From positions 1 through 64,000 of the forward strand of contig JAFRAK010000041.1 of assembly GCA_017405445.1 (NCBI GenBank): a stretch of DNA of 64,000 nucleotides, given 5' to 3'. This document shows, piece by piece, positions 1 through 8,107 of this stretch. The notes under the pieces are model-generated. The model had not been told where the DNA came from, did no database searches, and saw nothing but the letters and a program-made list of their open reading frames with translations. The stretch is from Bacilli bacterium (GTDB taxonomy: Bacteria; Bacillota_I; Bacilli_A; RF39; UBA660). Both the position numbers and the translations under genes were made by a program. Every line of letters begins with the position of its first letter. Positions within the stretch are counted from its first letter, which is position 1.

Positions 1-974
1 AAGTAATAAGAATTATATGGAAGTATCTTTGGACTTTTTCCATATCCATTCTCATCAGTTTTAATTGTAGTCACAAGTTTTCCTGTGGCTTGTTCATAAA
101 CTCCATATTCTGCATTTTTAAGAGTTGCTTGTCCTTGTGGAGTTGTTTCATTAGTTTCTTTATCTTTCTTTGTTAGTTCAACTTCTCCATAATAACTATT
201 AACTCTTATTTTTGCTATAACAGGGTCTGTTGTTCCCGGTATCATCATATTTTGAATACCATCTCCAACAAATAATTCATAAGCAGAATTATATGGCATT
301 TTTTTAGTAAGTGTTAAATCTATTGCACCATCTTTTGTTGGCTTAATAGTAAGATTATTTCCATCTACATTATAATCTGCTCCATTAACACTTATACTAT
401 AATTTCCTAATACATTGTTAGTATCAGTTATTGTAAGACTTTCTCCTACTTGTAATCTATAAACTCCACCATTAAATGATGGTCTATCGTAGTGATGAGA
501 AATTAGTCTATTTATTTCGGCTTCTTCACCAGAAATATCAACTTGTGTTCCTGCACCCCAACGTTCAGTAGAGAATGTTGTATGGGCTCCTTCTCCTATT
601 ATTGTGTCCCATATCATTCCTTGTGTTGCCATTCTATATTGCATTGTTTGGTGTCCTGGATAAGTGTATCCATAATAACCTATTAACAATAGTCTTTCTT
701 TTATTGAGTTAGGTAGTCCTGTTGCTTCCCAACTTCCTTGTGAATAAGTTGTACCCTCTTTTACATTAGGCTCAATACAATAGGCAACCTTTCCATCCAT
801 TTCGTATGGACGCCAATACCAAGAGTGATGGTCACTTCCATCTCCCTTTGCTCTGTTATACCAATAGTCTGAATTAGTATAACTTAAAGTTGCTGCTTGA
901 ACTGCATTAGCATTAACTATAAATCCTATCATTAGCCCAAGCATTACTAAAAAATATTTAGCACATTTTTTCAT
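1..974 (-). CDS. Thioester-domain surface adhesin, 3' end outside window (partial)
   Basis: The gene starts at an ATG preceded by a strong GAGGAGG ribosome site and stays open for 324 codons to the left edge, so it is incomplete. A signal peptide (K2-K3, hydrophobic to about residue 22, cleavage near Ala-Asn-Ala) precedes a thioester domain: Cys66 in AYCIEPN and Gln118 in ATQGMIWDT match the Cys and Gln that form the internal Cys-Gln thioester in Gram-positive adhesins (TED/TQXA family). From about residue 262 (VELTKKDKETNE) a SpaA/Cna-B-like prealbumin repeat begins. Such proteins bind host or cell surfaces covalently; a sortase motif would be beyond the edge. It follows a tiny ORF whose stop overlaps its first codons. 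Carried by the integrative element, so it may assist mating contacts or colonisation (inference). Confidence 0.8.
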   Translation of the reverse strand, partial: MKKCAKYFLVMLGLMIGFIVNANAVQAATLSYTNSDYWYNRAKGDGSDHHSWYWRPYEMDGKVAYCIEPNVKEGTTYSQGSWEATGLPNSIKERLLLIGYYGYTYPGHQTMQYRMATQGMIWDTIIGEGAHTTFSTERWGAGTQVDISGEEAEINRLISHHYDRPSFNGGVYRLQVGESLTITDTNNVLGNYSISVNGADYNVDGNNLTIKPTKDGAIDLTLTKKMPYNSAYELFVGDGIQNMMIPGTTDPVIAKIRVNSYYGEVELTKKDKETNETTPQGQATLKNAEYGVYEQATGKLVTTIKTDENGYGKSPKILPYNSYY

Positions 975-1077
975 TGCTTTTTTCCTCCTCTCGTGAACAT
1001 CTGCCCGAAACAACACAGGCAGAATAACAAAAAAGCACTATCAAACTTAATAGTGCAATTCCTATAATTTTTAACAT
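958..1077 (-). CDS. Tiny single-pass membrane peptide (39 aa)
   Basis: A 39-codon ORF beginning MLKIIGIALLSLIVLF and ending in a charged tail with SREEEKSNEK. It has a good ribosome site (AGAGGA, 8 bases before ATG), one hydrophobic segment at residues 3-16, and three cysteines just after it (C17, C21, C27). Its stop codon lies inside the first codons of the adhesin gene (17-base overlap in another frame), suggesting translational coupling. Small Firmicutes mobile elements often carry peptides of this hydrophobic-then-SREEE layout, but I cannot name a family. The function is unknown; it could be a real membrane peptide or only a coupling leader for the adhesin. Confidence 0.5.
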   Translation of the reverse strand: MLKIIGIALLSLIVLFCYSACVVSGRCSREEEKSNEKMC

Positions 1078-1096
1078 TTTAGTTTCCTCTTTCCAT

Positions 1097-1121
1097 AAAA
1101 AAATGACTCATAGTTGAGTCA
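1097..1121 (-). terminator. Intrinsic terminator after the secreted protein gene
   Basis: Perfect 7-bp stem TGACTCA/TGAGTCA with a 4-base loop, followed on the minus strand by seven T. It lies 2 bases past the stop codon and only 20 bases before the next start, with no room for a full promoter, so the tiny peptide and adhesin probably depend on partial read-through. Confidence 0.75.
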
Positions 1122-1123
1122 CT

Positions 1124-1822
1124 TTAATATTTTGATTTTAGTGTTGCGTCTAATCCCTCTCCACTTCTACAAAAGAAATGAAGATACCAACCTTCTCCTT
1201 GTTCATCAATAACAGGATAACACCTAAAATAATTTATTTCTGGTTGAATTGGTGCTTCTGGATGTTGTTCATTGTAATCAAGAACATAATCAAGTTCTGC
1301 ATTTTGTATTTGTGTGCCTCTTGAAAAACAAGCACTTTCAGAACTAAATTCTTTTTTTCCACCGGTTATTGAATCATAAAACGATGTTGATACATTATTC
1401 TTTTGTCCAGAATTATTGTTTTGTGTATTAGAACTTGGTTGTTCTGTTTGCTGTGTATTTTGCGTAGGTTGTTGTGGTGTAGGAGCAACATTTGAATTGC
1501 TACTACTTTCTTGCTTTTTTGGTGCTTCTTGTTTAGGAGCATTACTAACCGAAGAACTAGGTTTCTCTGTTGATTTTGATTTAGTTTCCATTTTTACATT
1601 TTTTTCAGTTTCACTTGGTTTTTCTTCACTTTTTTCTTCCTTAACCTCGTCTTTAACTGCAATATCTTCCGTATCTATTTTCTCATCAACTTTCTCAATT
1701 TTGGTTTCTTGTTTTAGTTGCTCCTGTGATTGCTCTCTTGTTGGTGTTTTTAGCATAGAATTAACACCTACAACTGCACTAACAATTACTGTGCATAAAA
1801 TACTCAAAACTAATTTTTTCAT
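1124..1822 (-). CDS. Secreted or membrane-anchored low-complexity protein of unknown function
   Basis: Start set at the ATG giving MKKLVLSILC, 8 bases after GGAGAG; a GTG three codons upstream is possible. The 232-residue product has an N-terminal hydrophobic signal or anchor (residues 2-22), a Lys/Glu-rich stretch (about 35-85), a Ser/Pro/Gln/Asn-rich stretch (about 85-145) typical of extended cell-wall-spanning linkers, and a compact C-terminal part (about 146-232) with three Cys (SACFS, YFRCYP, HFFCRS) and aromatic motif GEGWYLHFF. I do not recognise the C-terminal domain. It lies between parB and the adhesin on the integrative element, so it is probably an accessory surface protein. Its leader (GGAGAGTGATTA then ATGAAAAAA) is almost identical to that of the 48-aa gene beside the integrase. 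Confidence 0.75.
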   Translation of the reverse strand: MKKLVLSILCTVIVSAVVGVNSMLKTPTREQSQEQLKQETKIEKVDEKIDTEDIAVKDEVKEEKSEEKPSETEKNVKMETKSKSTEKPSSSVSNAPKQEAPKKQESSSNSNVAPTPQQPTQNTQQTEQPSSNTQNNNSGQKNNVSTSFYDSITGGKKEFSSESACFSRGTQIQNAELDYVLDYNEQHPEAPIQPEINYFRCYPVIDEQGEGWYLHFFCRSGEGLDATLKSKY

Positions 1823-1981
1823 TCTAATCACTCTCCTTTGTTTACTTTTAATCTAGCATAATACTTGAATATTTGCATTTGTACGATTTAGTTATTTATA
1901 CATACTTTTTTCAGTTAGTAATAAATAGTTAGTAATACTAGGGAGGATTGTAAGGAGGGATTTGTGGAATACAAACTCCCA

Positions 1982-2935
1982 TTATCTTTCCATTGATTTT
2001 TGCTTCTGCAAATGTTTTCCATAAAACTCAATGGCTTTAACAACAAAATCTTCAATGTTTTTTCCTTTTATTTCTTTTGGGAGTACACTTCTGATTCTTG
2101 TTTCATTGAAACTGATATGTGGGATTTGGTTGGGTTTTTCTTCTGACATAATCCTATCAATTTCATTTTGAGTAAGAGCCTTTGCTTTACTCAATGCCCT
2201 TAATCTAATCGCTTGGTCGTGTGATGGTGTAGCGTCACAATATTCAATACAATCAAGTAATTGATATTGTTCTTCTTCGGTTAAGTGTGACAATTCAACT
2301 GCCGGTCTTAATGCTATACTTGGTTTTTGCTTTAAGACATCATTATCTACCATATCTAAAAGTTCAGGTATTAAGTTATTTAAACTCATATATCTATAAA
2401 CTTGGTCACGACTTTCGCCTATTTCTTTGCCAATGATTGAAGCACTATCCAACTTCGTCGCCACTGGCGACAAAGTTAAATCTGTTCTTTTACCTTGGTG
2501 TTTAATTGCCTCATATTTCATTTTATAGGCATGGGCTTTCTCGCTTGGTAGTATTTCTTCTCTTTGCAAGTTGCTATCTACCATAATAATAACTGCTTCA
2601 TCATCTGTTAAATCTCTAACAATACACGGTATAGTTTCTTTATTTGCTAATTGACTAGCGTATTTTCTTCTATGTCCAGAAACCATTTCATATCTGCCGT
2701 CTTTTTTTTGCCTTACGAGTGCAGGAACTAGAACGCCATTTTCTTTTATGCTATCACGCATATTATACATATCATCATTCTCAATAACTTTAAATGGGTG
2801 ATTTGGAAAATCATCAATATTACTTATTTTAATATCAATAACTTTTTCTAAATTAGCGTTTGTTCGTTCTTCTTCTGTTGTAAAAAGGTCATCTAACTTT
2901 GGTAGTGGCATTTTTGATAAGTCTTTTGCCATCAT
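1982..2935 (-). CDS. ParB-family partition protein of the integrative element
   Basis: A 317-residue ParB/Spo0J-type protein. The N-terminal ParB domain (about residues 35-130) carries SGHRRKYAS, the variant GxRR motif of the CTP-binding pocket (Glu replaced by His, as in many plasmid and element ParBs), and DSNLQREEILPSEKAHAYK; a helix-turn-helix region follows (GKEIGESRDQVYRYMSL, about 168-184). It overlaps the parA gene by about 47 bases, the usual parAB operon arrangement. GGAGG lies 6 bases before the chosen ATG; a second ATG immediately follows and a TTG precedes it. Role: stabilise or partition the excised element. It is clearly distinct from the chromosomal Spo0J and Noc in this window. 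Cognate binding sites were not identified. Confidence 0.88.
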   Translation of the reverse strand: MMAKDLSKMPLPKLDDLFTTEEERTNANLEKVIDIKISNIDDFPNHPFKVIENDDMYNMRDSIKENGVLVPALVRQKKDGRYEMVSGHRRKYASQLANKETIPCIVRDLTDDEAVIIMVDSNLQREEILPSEKAHAYKMKYEAIKHQGKRTDLTLSPVATKLDSASIIGKEIGESRDQVYRYMSLNNLIPELLDMVDNDVLKQKPSIALRPAVELSHLTEEEQYQLLDCIEYCDATPSHDQAIRLRALSKAKALTQNEIDRIMSEEKPNQIPHISFNETRIRSVLPKEIKGKNIEDFVVKAIEFYGKHLQKQKSMER

Positions 2936-3719
2936 CAAGCACCTCCTTTGTCAACGAAGAATATGCTTCTGCTACTACTCCACCTTTATCATAAGAAAAG
3001 ACACTTCCTCCAGATGATGTGGATTCGGCAGTTTTAACAGCACGAGGTATTCTTGTTTCATACAACTTTAATATACTCCCATAATTATCAGTTATTTGAT
3101 TTGCTATTTCTTTTGACAGATTAGTTCTTTTATCTACTAATGTTAAGAATGCTCCATCTATTTTTAGTGTAGGATTTATTTGTCTTCTTACCTTATTTAT
3201 TATTTTAAATAAATCGGTCATTCCTCTTAATGCGAAATATTCACTTTGAACAGGAATAAGGACACTATCTGCACTTGCAAGAGCATTTATAGTAAGCATA
3301 CCTAAACTAGGCTGACAATCTAATAAGATATAATCATAATCATTTTTAACAACTGATAAACAATTTCTTAAAGTATATTCTCTACTCATAGCGTATGCTA
3401 GTGAATTTTCTAATGCAGATAAGTTTAAACTAGAAGGAATTAAATCAACGCCCTCATTATGGTGCAATATACTTTCTTTTGTTTTAATTTCTTCATCATT
3501 CATTGATTGTTCCATTAAATCAGATAAAGTATATTTTAATTCTTCTTCATTATACCAACCTGCATAAGTAGTTAAGTTGCTCTGTGGATCAACATCAACT
3601 ATTAAAACCTTTTTACCTTGTTTCGCTAATGCTACTCCAAGATTAAAAGTAGTTGTTGTTTTACCTACGCCACCCTTTTGATTAGTAATAGCAATTACCT
3701 TGCACTTATTATCTTGCAT
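2889..3719 (-). CDS. ParA-family ATPase of the integrative element
   Basis: A 276-residue ParA/Soj-like ATPase. The deviant Walker A motif KGGVGKTTTTFNLG is at about residues 15-28, Walker A' DVDPQSNLT near 45, and Walker B LLDCQPSLG near 130. Start chosen at ATG giving MQDNKCKVIAITNQ because AAAGGAGGCG lies 6 bases upstream; upstream in-frame codons lack a ribosome site. Works with the overlapping downstream ParB in segregation of the element when circular or replicating. It is preceded by the terminator that ends the integrase transcript, so it should have its own promoter, which I could not define with confidence. Confidence 0.9.
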   Translation of the reverse strand: MQDNKCKVIAITNQKGGVGKTTTTFNLGVALAKQGKKVLIVDVDPQSNLTTYAGWYNEEELKYTLSDLMEQSMNDEEIKTKESILHHNEGVDLIPSSLNLSALENSLAYAMSREYTLRNCLSVVKNDYDYILLDCQPSLGMLTINALASADSVLIPVQSEYFALRGMTDLFKIINKVRRQINPTLKIDGAFLTLVDKRTNLSKEIANQITDNYGSILKLYETRIPRAVKTAESTSSGGSVFSYDKGGVVAEAYSSLTKEVLDDGKRLIKNATTKVR

Positions 3720-3791
3720 ATATTCGCCTCCTTTCTTTTTTATTAAGCCAACATAAATAAATATGATGGCTATGTACTCCATTTCTGGCAT

Positions 3792-3822
3792 AAAAAAAGA
3801 ACTGACTCTCTATAATCAGTTC
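3792..3822 (-). terminator. Intrinsic terminator after integrase/48-aa gene
   Basis: Stem GAACTGA/TCAGTTC (7 bp, 10-base loop) followed on the minus strand by seven T. It separates the integrase transcript from parAB. Confidence 0.75.
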
Positions 3823-3829
3823 AAATGTG

Positions 3830-3976
3830 TTATTTATTTATTTTTAATATCAATTCATCAATAGGGTCTGTATATCTACCTTGTTTCAATATTTTATTTC
3901 TAAATTCATTTAAAGCCATTATTATAATTTGCTTTTCATTGTTATATAACGGCAATCTAACTCTGTTTTTTTTCAT
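3830..3976 (-). CDS. Small conserved-looking protein next to the integrase (48 aa)
   Basis: A 48-codon ORF, MKKNRVRLPLYNNEKQ through DPIDELILKINK, with GGAGAG 8 bases before its ATG. It lies 13 bases past the integrase stop and directly before a terminator, so it shares the integrase transcript. The sequence is charged and helical (LNEFRNKILKQGRY); small proteins with an LNxxRNxLxxxGRYTDxxDEL-like layout are, from memory, frequent in Firmicutes mobile elements, but I cannot assign a function. An excisionase or a regulator of integration would fit the position, but no DNA-binding motif is obvious. Strong ribosome site, codon use and bounded position support a real gene. Confidence 0.65.
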   Translation of the reverse strand: MKKNRVRLPLYNNEKQIIIMALNEFRNKILKQGRYTDPIDELILKINK

Positions 3977-3989
3977 TGTAATCACTCTC

Positions 3990-5300
3990 CTATGTTAAAT
4001 ATGGCATTTCAACTGTTTTAGGAATTTCTAGTGTATTTGTATATTCTTCAAATTTATCTACTGTATCACTTTCCATTTTATTAGTCACTCTAACATATAT
4101 ATTATAAGTAGTTTGAATAGTTGAATGTCCTAATCTTTTTGATACTGCTTTAATATCAGCACCACTTTCAATCAATCTAGTTGCGTGTGTATCTCTAAAA
4201 TCGTGAAATCTACAATTTATTCCTAATTCATAATGAATAACCTTAAAAGCATACTTGGGTGAATCTGTACCTAGGAATTGTCCGTTTTCTTTAACAAATA
4301 CTAATTGTGCCTCTTTCAAACCAACACCTAATTCTGCTTTCGCTTCAAGTAATTTTATTTCTTCTCTATTAGTTATTTCATTTAACACCTTTTTTTCATA
4401 ATAACAAAGATAAGAATCTCCATAAAATTTTCTGTTTTCTTCTTGTTCCTGCTTATATTCCTTTAAAGCCTTTATTAAAGTATCTCCAATAGATATTGTT
4501 CTTCTACTTTGTGGATTCTTACAATCTCCATAATACCATACACCAACTGAATGACCCTTTGTTATGCTTTTTCTTTTAGGAAGTCCATATTGATTTTTCT
4601 TTATTATGTTTTTATTTATAGTTAATGTTTTCTTATCAAAATCAATGCAGTCCCAAGTTAATCCATATACCTCTGAAACTCTCATACCTGTATAATATGC
4701 AGTTAAGAAAGCATAATATATTGAATGAGTGCCTTTAAATCTATCTAATATTCTTTCAAATTCTTCTTGTGTAAAAATATGTGCAGGGTCGCTTTGTATT
4801 TTATCTATTCTAGGTGCGTGTACGTGTTCTGCCGGATTAGAGTTAATATAATTTAGTGTATAACACGCATATTTTAAAGACCCTTTAATTACTTTTAAAA
4901 TACTAGCCATATAATTTTTAGAAAAAGAATAATCAACATATATTTTGTTTATAAATTCTTGAAGTAATCTAGTATCTAACTGCCATAATTGATAATATCC
5001 TATTCTAGGTTTTACGTGATTTTTTATAATGTTTATATAAGATATAGTTGTTGAATAATGCAAATTAAAACTTGCATAAGTATCTATCCAATAATCTAAA
5101 AAATCTGCATACGACATTTTTTCTCTTAATTGTGTCTTAGTACCACTATAATAAAAATCATTGAATGCTTTGGCACCCTCCTTAAAAGCCTCTTGTCTTG
5201 TTGGATATCCTGACTTTGATATCCATTTTCTTGTTCCTTCTACTGTTGCAATTTCAAAACGGTATTCATATACCTTTCCACGTTTTCTTACGCTTACCAT
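3990..5300 (-). CDS. int: Tyrosine site-specific recombinase (integrase) of the integrative element
   Basis: A 436-residue phage/ICE-type integrase. An N-terminal arm-binding domain (1-55: RKRGKVYEYRFEI) is followed by a SAM-like core-binding domain (about 60-160) and a C-terminal catalytic domain. Catalytic residues visible: Arg207 (TGMRVSE), His366 and Arg369 (RFHDFRDTH), His392 (LGHS) and the nucleophile Tyr402 (YNIYVR). The length is slightly above usual because of an insertion around residues 240-340. The start ATG follows AAGGAG 7 bases upstream. It is the terminal gene of the element, next to the secA 3' end, which is the expected place for an integrase. Only one end of the element is visible. 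It catalyses integration and, with an excision factor, excision. Confidence 0.93.
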   Translation of the reverse strand: MVSVRKRGKVYEYRFEIATVEGTRKWISKSGYPTRQEAFKEGAKAFNDFYYSGTKTQLREKMSYADFLDYWIDTYASFNLHYSTTISYINIIKNHVKPRIGYYQLWQLDTRLLQEFINKIYVDYSFSKNYMASILKVIKGSLKYACYTLNYINSNPAEHVHAPRIDKIQSDPAHIFTQEEFERILDRFKGTHSIYYAFLTAYYTGMRVSEVYGLTWDCIDFDKKTLTINKNIIKKNQYGLPKRKSITKGHSVGVWYYGDCKNPQSRRTISIGDTLIKALKEYKQEQEENRKFYGDSYLCYYEKKVLNEITNREEIKLLEAKAELGVGLKEAQLVFVKENGQFLGTDSPKYAFKVIHYELGINCRFHDFRDTHATRLIESGADIKAVSKRLGHSTIQTTYNIYVRVTNKMESDTVDKFEEYTNTLEIPKTVEMPYLT

Positions 5301-5312
5301 AATTATCTCTCC

Positions 5313-5329
5313 TTCACTATATTAGTGAA
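5313..5329. repeat. Inverted repeat in the integrase leader
   Basis: TTCACT/AGTGAA with a 5-base loop, ending directly where the AAGGAG ribosome site of the integrase begins. It could be an operator or a hairpin next to the ribosome site. Confidence 0.45.
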
Positions 5330-5331
5330 CG

Positions 5332-5364
5332 AAAAAAATGCCAACATTCACGAATGCTGACATT
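5332..5364 (-). terminator. Hairpin terminator upstream of integrase
   Basis: Two 13-base arms (AATGTCAGCATTC and GAATGTTGGCATT, two G-U pairs) with a short loop, then seven T on the minus strand. It would stop transcription coming from secA before it reaches the integrase. Confidence 0.65.
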
Positions 5365-5370
5365 TATAAA

Positions 5371-5544
5371 TTATTGTCCACAAAGTTTGTCCACGTAGAT
5401 TTTTCCTTGATTTATATAGGTTTTTCAAATTTCTGTCCTCAAAATATTTTTTCTGTGGACTGAATGTGGACATTTTGACCACTGTGGACATTTTTTATGA
5501 TTTCTTAATTTTTCTTTTTTCCCAATTTATAAGGGTTTGTGAGT
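5371..5544. other. Probable element end with integrase-binding repeats and attachment region beside secA
   Basis: This non-coding strip between the integrase and the secA stop holds five copies of GTGGAC/GTCCAC: inverted copies at 5376 and 5389 and direct copies at 5455, 5466 and 5484, the last two both reading TGTGGACATTTT. Clustered short repeats next to an integrase are typical of arm-type binding sites (family knowledge). The core crossover site probably lies at or just past the secA 3' end, but the duplicate needed to define it would be beyond the left edge of the window. Confidence 0.5.
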
Positions 5545-8037
5545 TTACTTACCACAACAGTTCTTATACTTCTTGCCACTTCCACATGGACATGGATCAT
5601 TTCTACCAATCTTTTGTTTTTTGATAGGTTGTTTCTTTGTTTTTGTGTCATCATTATCGTTAGTAATCATTTTCTTTGTTTGTGGTTTTCTTTCAATGTT
5701 TTGTTTAATTTCTGCTTTGATTAAGAAAATTGATACATCTTTATCTATTTTTTGTAACATTGAATCAAACATATCAAATCCTTCAATTGTATATGCTCTT
5801 AATGGATCTTCTTGAGCATATCCTCTTAAGTGAATACCTTCTCTTAAGTGAGACATTGTATTAATATGTTCTGTCCAATAATTATCTAGTACTTGAAGAG
5901 TAATTACTTTTTCAAATTCATTTGTAACTACATCTGGTACATTACTTAATTTTTCTTCATATTCATCTATTACTTGCTTAGAAATAATATCTATTACTTC
6001 ATTTTCATTTTTATCTTTAATATCTTTTTCTTTAATATCTTTTCTTAGTAAGTTTTCGTTTGCGAATTCTACAATATCTTTATAATCATCCTCTGTTAAG
6101 AATCCTTCTGGCGCAAGATGAGATTTTACTAAGTCTTCAATATGATGTCTAAATGTAGATAATACCATTTCGTGAATAGAATCATTTTCTAGAATTTTAT
6201 TTCTTTTTTCATATATTATTTCTCTTTGATTATTCATAACATCATCATATTGTAGTAAGCTTTTACGAATATCATAGTTGTTTCCTTCAACACGTTTTTG
6301 TGCTTGTTCTACGGATCTAGTGAATGCTTTAGAGCGAATTGCTTGATCTCCTAAACCCATATTTTCCATCATTGTACCAATTCGATCTGATCCGAATCTT
6401 ACCATTAGATCATCTTTCATTGATACAAAGAATTGAGTATAACCTGGATCTCCCTGACGACCAGAACGTCCTCTTAACTGATTATCGATACGACGTGATT
6501 CATGACGTTCTGTACCAATTACGCATAATCCACCTAGTTTTTTTACTTCTTCTGATAGTTTAATATCGGTACCACGACCAGCCATATTGGTTGCGATGGT
6601 TACAGATTTACCCAAACCAATCTTTGAAATGATTTCTGCTTCTCTTTCATGATTCTTAGCATTTAATACTTCATGTGGAATATGAGCTTGTTTTAACAAG
6701 TTACTAATTAATTCTGACGTTTCAATTGCGATTGTACCAATTAATACTGGTTGACCTTGTTCATATTTTAATTTAACAACATTAATAATTGCTTTATATT
6801 TTGCTTCTTTTGATGCATATACTAAATCTGGTTCATCAATACGAATTACTGGTTTATTAGTTGGTATTTCAATAACATACATGTTATAGATATCTCTAAA
6901 CTCTTCTTCTTCAGTTTTTGCAGTACCTGTCATACCAGATAATTTTTTATACATTCTGAATAAGTTTTGGAATGTTATTGTTGCCATTGTTTTTGTTTCT
7001 TCGTTGATATTTACTCCTTCTTTTGCTTCTATTGCTTGATGAAGTCCATCTGAGTATGCTCTTCCTTTCATTAAACGTCCTGTAAATTGGTCTACAATTA
7101 CAATTTCTCCATCTTGTACTACATAGTCTACATCATTCTTCATAGAATAGTTAGCACGTAGTGCTTGATTAATAAAATGTAATAAAGTTGAGTTGTTTAC
7201 GTCATATAAATTGTCTATATGGAATATTTTTTCTGCTTTATCAGCTCCATCTTCTGTTAGATTAACACTCTTTGTTTTTTCATCATAGATAAAGTCTTGA
7301 TCCATCTTTAAACCTTTTGCATAACGATCTGCAGATATATATAAATTTTGATTATGCATTTCTCCACCGGAAATAATTAATGGTGTTCTTGCTTCATCGA
7401 TTAAGACAGAGTCAACCTCATCGATAATAGCAAAATTCAATGGTCTTTGTACTCTATCTTCTTTTCTTACAACCATGTTATCTCTTAGGTAATCAAATCC
7501 AACTTCATTATTTGTGGAATATAAAATATCACAATTATATGCTTCTTGCTTTTCTTTTGGAGATAAATCTCTTTTATTTACTCCTACTGTTAAGCCTAAG
7601 AACTTATGAATGCCACCCATCCATTCTGCATCACGTCCAGCTAGATATTCATTAACAGTAATAATATGTACTCCTTCTCCAGTTAATGCATTTAAATAGG
7701 CTGGAAGTACTGATGTTAATGTTTTTCCTTCACCTGTTTTCATCTCAGCAATATTACCATAATGAATTGCTAAAGCTCCTAGAATCTGTACATAGAAATG
7801 TTTTTCACCAATGACACGAAAAGATGCTTCTCTAGCTGTAGCAAAAGCTTCAACTAAGATATCATCTAGTGTTTCTCCTTTACTTAATCTTTCTCTAAAT
7901 TCATCGGTCTTATTTTGTAATTCTGTATCTGTTAATTTAGAATATTCTTCCTCTAAAGCAACTACTTGATCAGCTATTGCTCTAAATCTTTTCATTTCTT
8001 TATATTCATGATCGAATAATTTTTTTAATATATTCAT
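5545..8037 (-). CDS. secA: Preprotein translocase ATPase SecA
   Basis: An 830-residue SecA: the motor that drives preproteins through SecYEG. The start is the ATG giving MNILKKLF, 7 bases after GAGGG; the ORF is open a few codons further upstream. Walker A MKTGEGKTL lies near residue 100, the DEAD-like IIDEVDSVLIDEAR near 205, the second NBD with ATNMAGRGTDIKL near 490, and QLRGRSGRQGD near 535. The C-terminus ends in the zinc-binding SEC-C motif CPCGSGKKYKNCC used for SecB or lipid contacts. Full length for the family. The integrative element inserts immediately after its stop, evidently without disrupting the reading frame. Confidence 0.98.
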   Translation of the reverse strand: MNILKKLFDHEYKEMKRFRAIADQVVALEEEYSKLTDTELQNKTDEFRERLSKGETLDDILVEAFATAREASFRVIGEKHFYVQILGALAIHYGNIAEMKTGEGKTLTSVLPAYLNALTGEGVHIITVNEYLAGRDAEWMGGIHKFLGLTVGVNKRDLSPKEKQEAYNCDILYSTNNEVGFDYLRDNMVVRKEDRVQRPLNFAIIDEVDSVLIDEARTPLIISGGEMHNQNLYISADRYAKGLKMDQDFIYDEKTKSVNLTEDGADKAEKIFHIDNLYDVNNSTLLHFINQALRANYSMKNDVDYVVQDGEIVIVDQFTGRLMKGRAYSDGLHQAIEAKEGVNINEETKTMATITFQNLFRMYKKLSGMTGTAKTEEEEFRDIYNMYVIEIPTNKPVIRIDEPDLVYASKEAKYKAIINVVKLKYEQGQPVLIGTIAIETSELISNLLKQAHIPHEVLNAKNHEREAEIISKIGLGKSVTIATNMAGRGTDIKLSEEVKKLGGLCVIGTERHESRRIDNQLRGRSGRQGDPGYTQFFVSMKDDLMVRFGSDRIGTMMENMGLGDQAIRSKAFTRSVEQAQKRVEGNNYDIRKSLLQYDDVMNNQREIIYEKRNKILENDSIHEMVLSTFRHHIEDLVKSHLAPEGFLTEDDYKDIVEFANENLLRKDIKEKDIKDKNENEVIDIISKQVIDEYEEKLSNVPDVVTNEFEKVITLQVLDNYWTEHINTMSHLREGIHLRGYAQEDPLRAYTIEGFDMFDSMLQKIDKDVSIFLIKAEIKQNIERKPQTKKMITNDNDDTKTKKQPIKKQKIGRNDPCPCGSGKKYKNCCGK

Positions 8038-8066
8038 ATTATCATCCCTCAACAACCTATTTTATC

Positions 8067-8104
8067 AAAAAAAAGAAGAAATTAAAAGTATTTCCTTCTT
8101 TTTA
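8067..8104 (-). terminator. Intrinsic terminator after hpf
   Basis: About ten base pairs (AAGAAGGAAAT against ATTTCTTCTT) with a run of eight T on the minus strand, just beyond the hpf stop and before secA. Confidence 0.65.
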
Positions 8105-8107
8105 TAA

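Noticed and set aside
1416..1856. 146-codon plus-strand ORF rich in Phe, Cys, Ser and Leu
   Set aside because: Antisense to the low-complexity secreted protein; composition is what reverse reading of Lys/Glu/Ser codons gives, and there is no ribosome site.
1958..1981. Imperfect inverted repeat GGGAGTTTGT/ACAAATCCC just after parB
   Set aside because: Looks terminator-like but has no T-run in either useful direction; left unassigned. It might be a transfer origin or ParB site, but nothing supports that.
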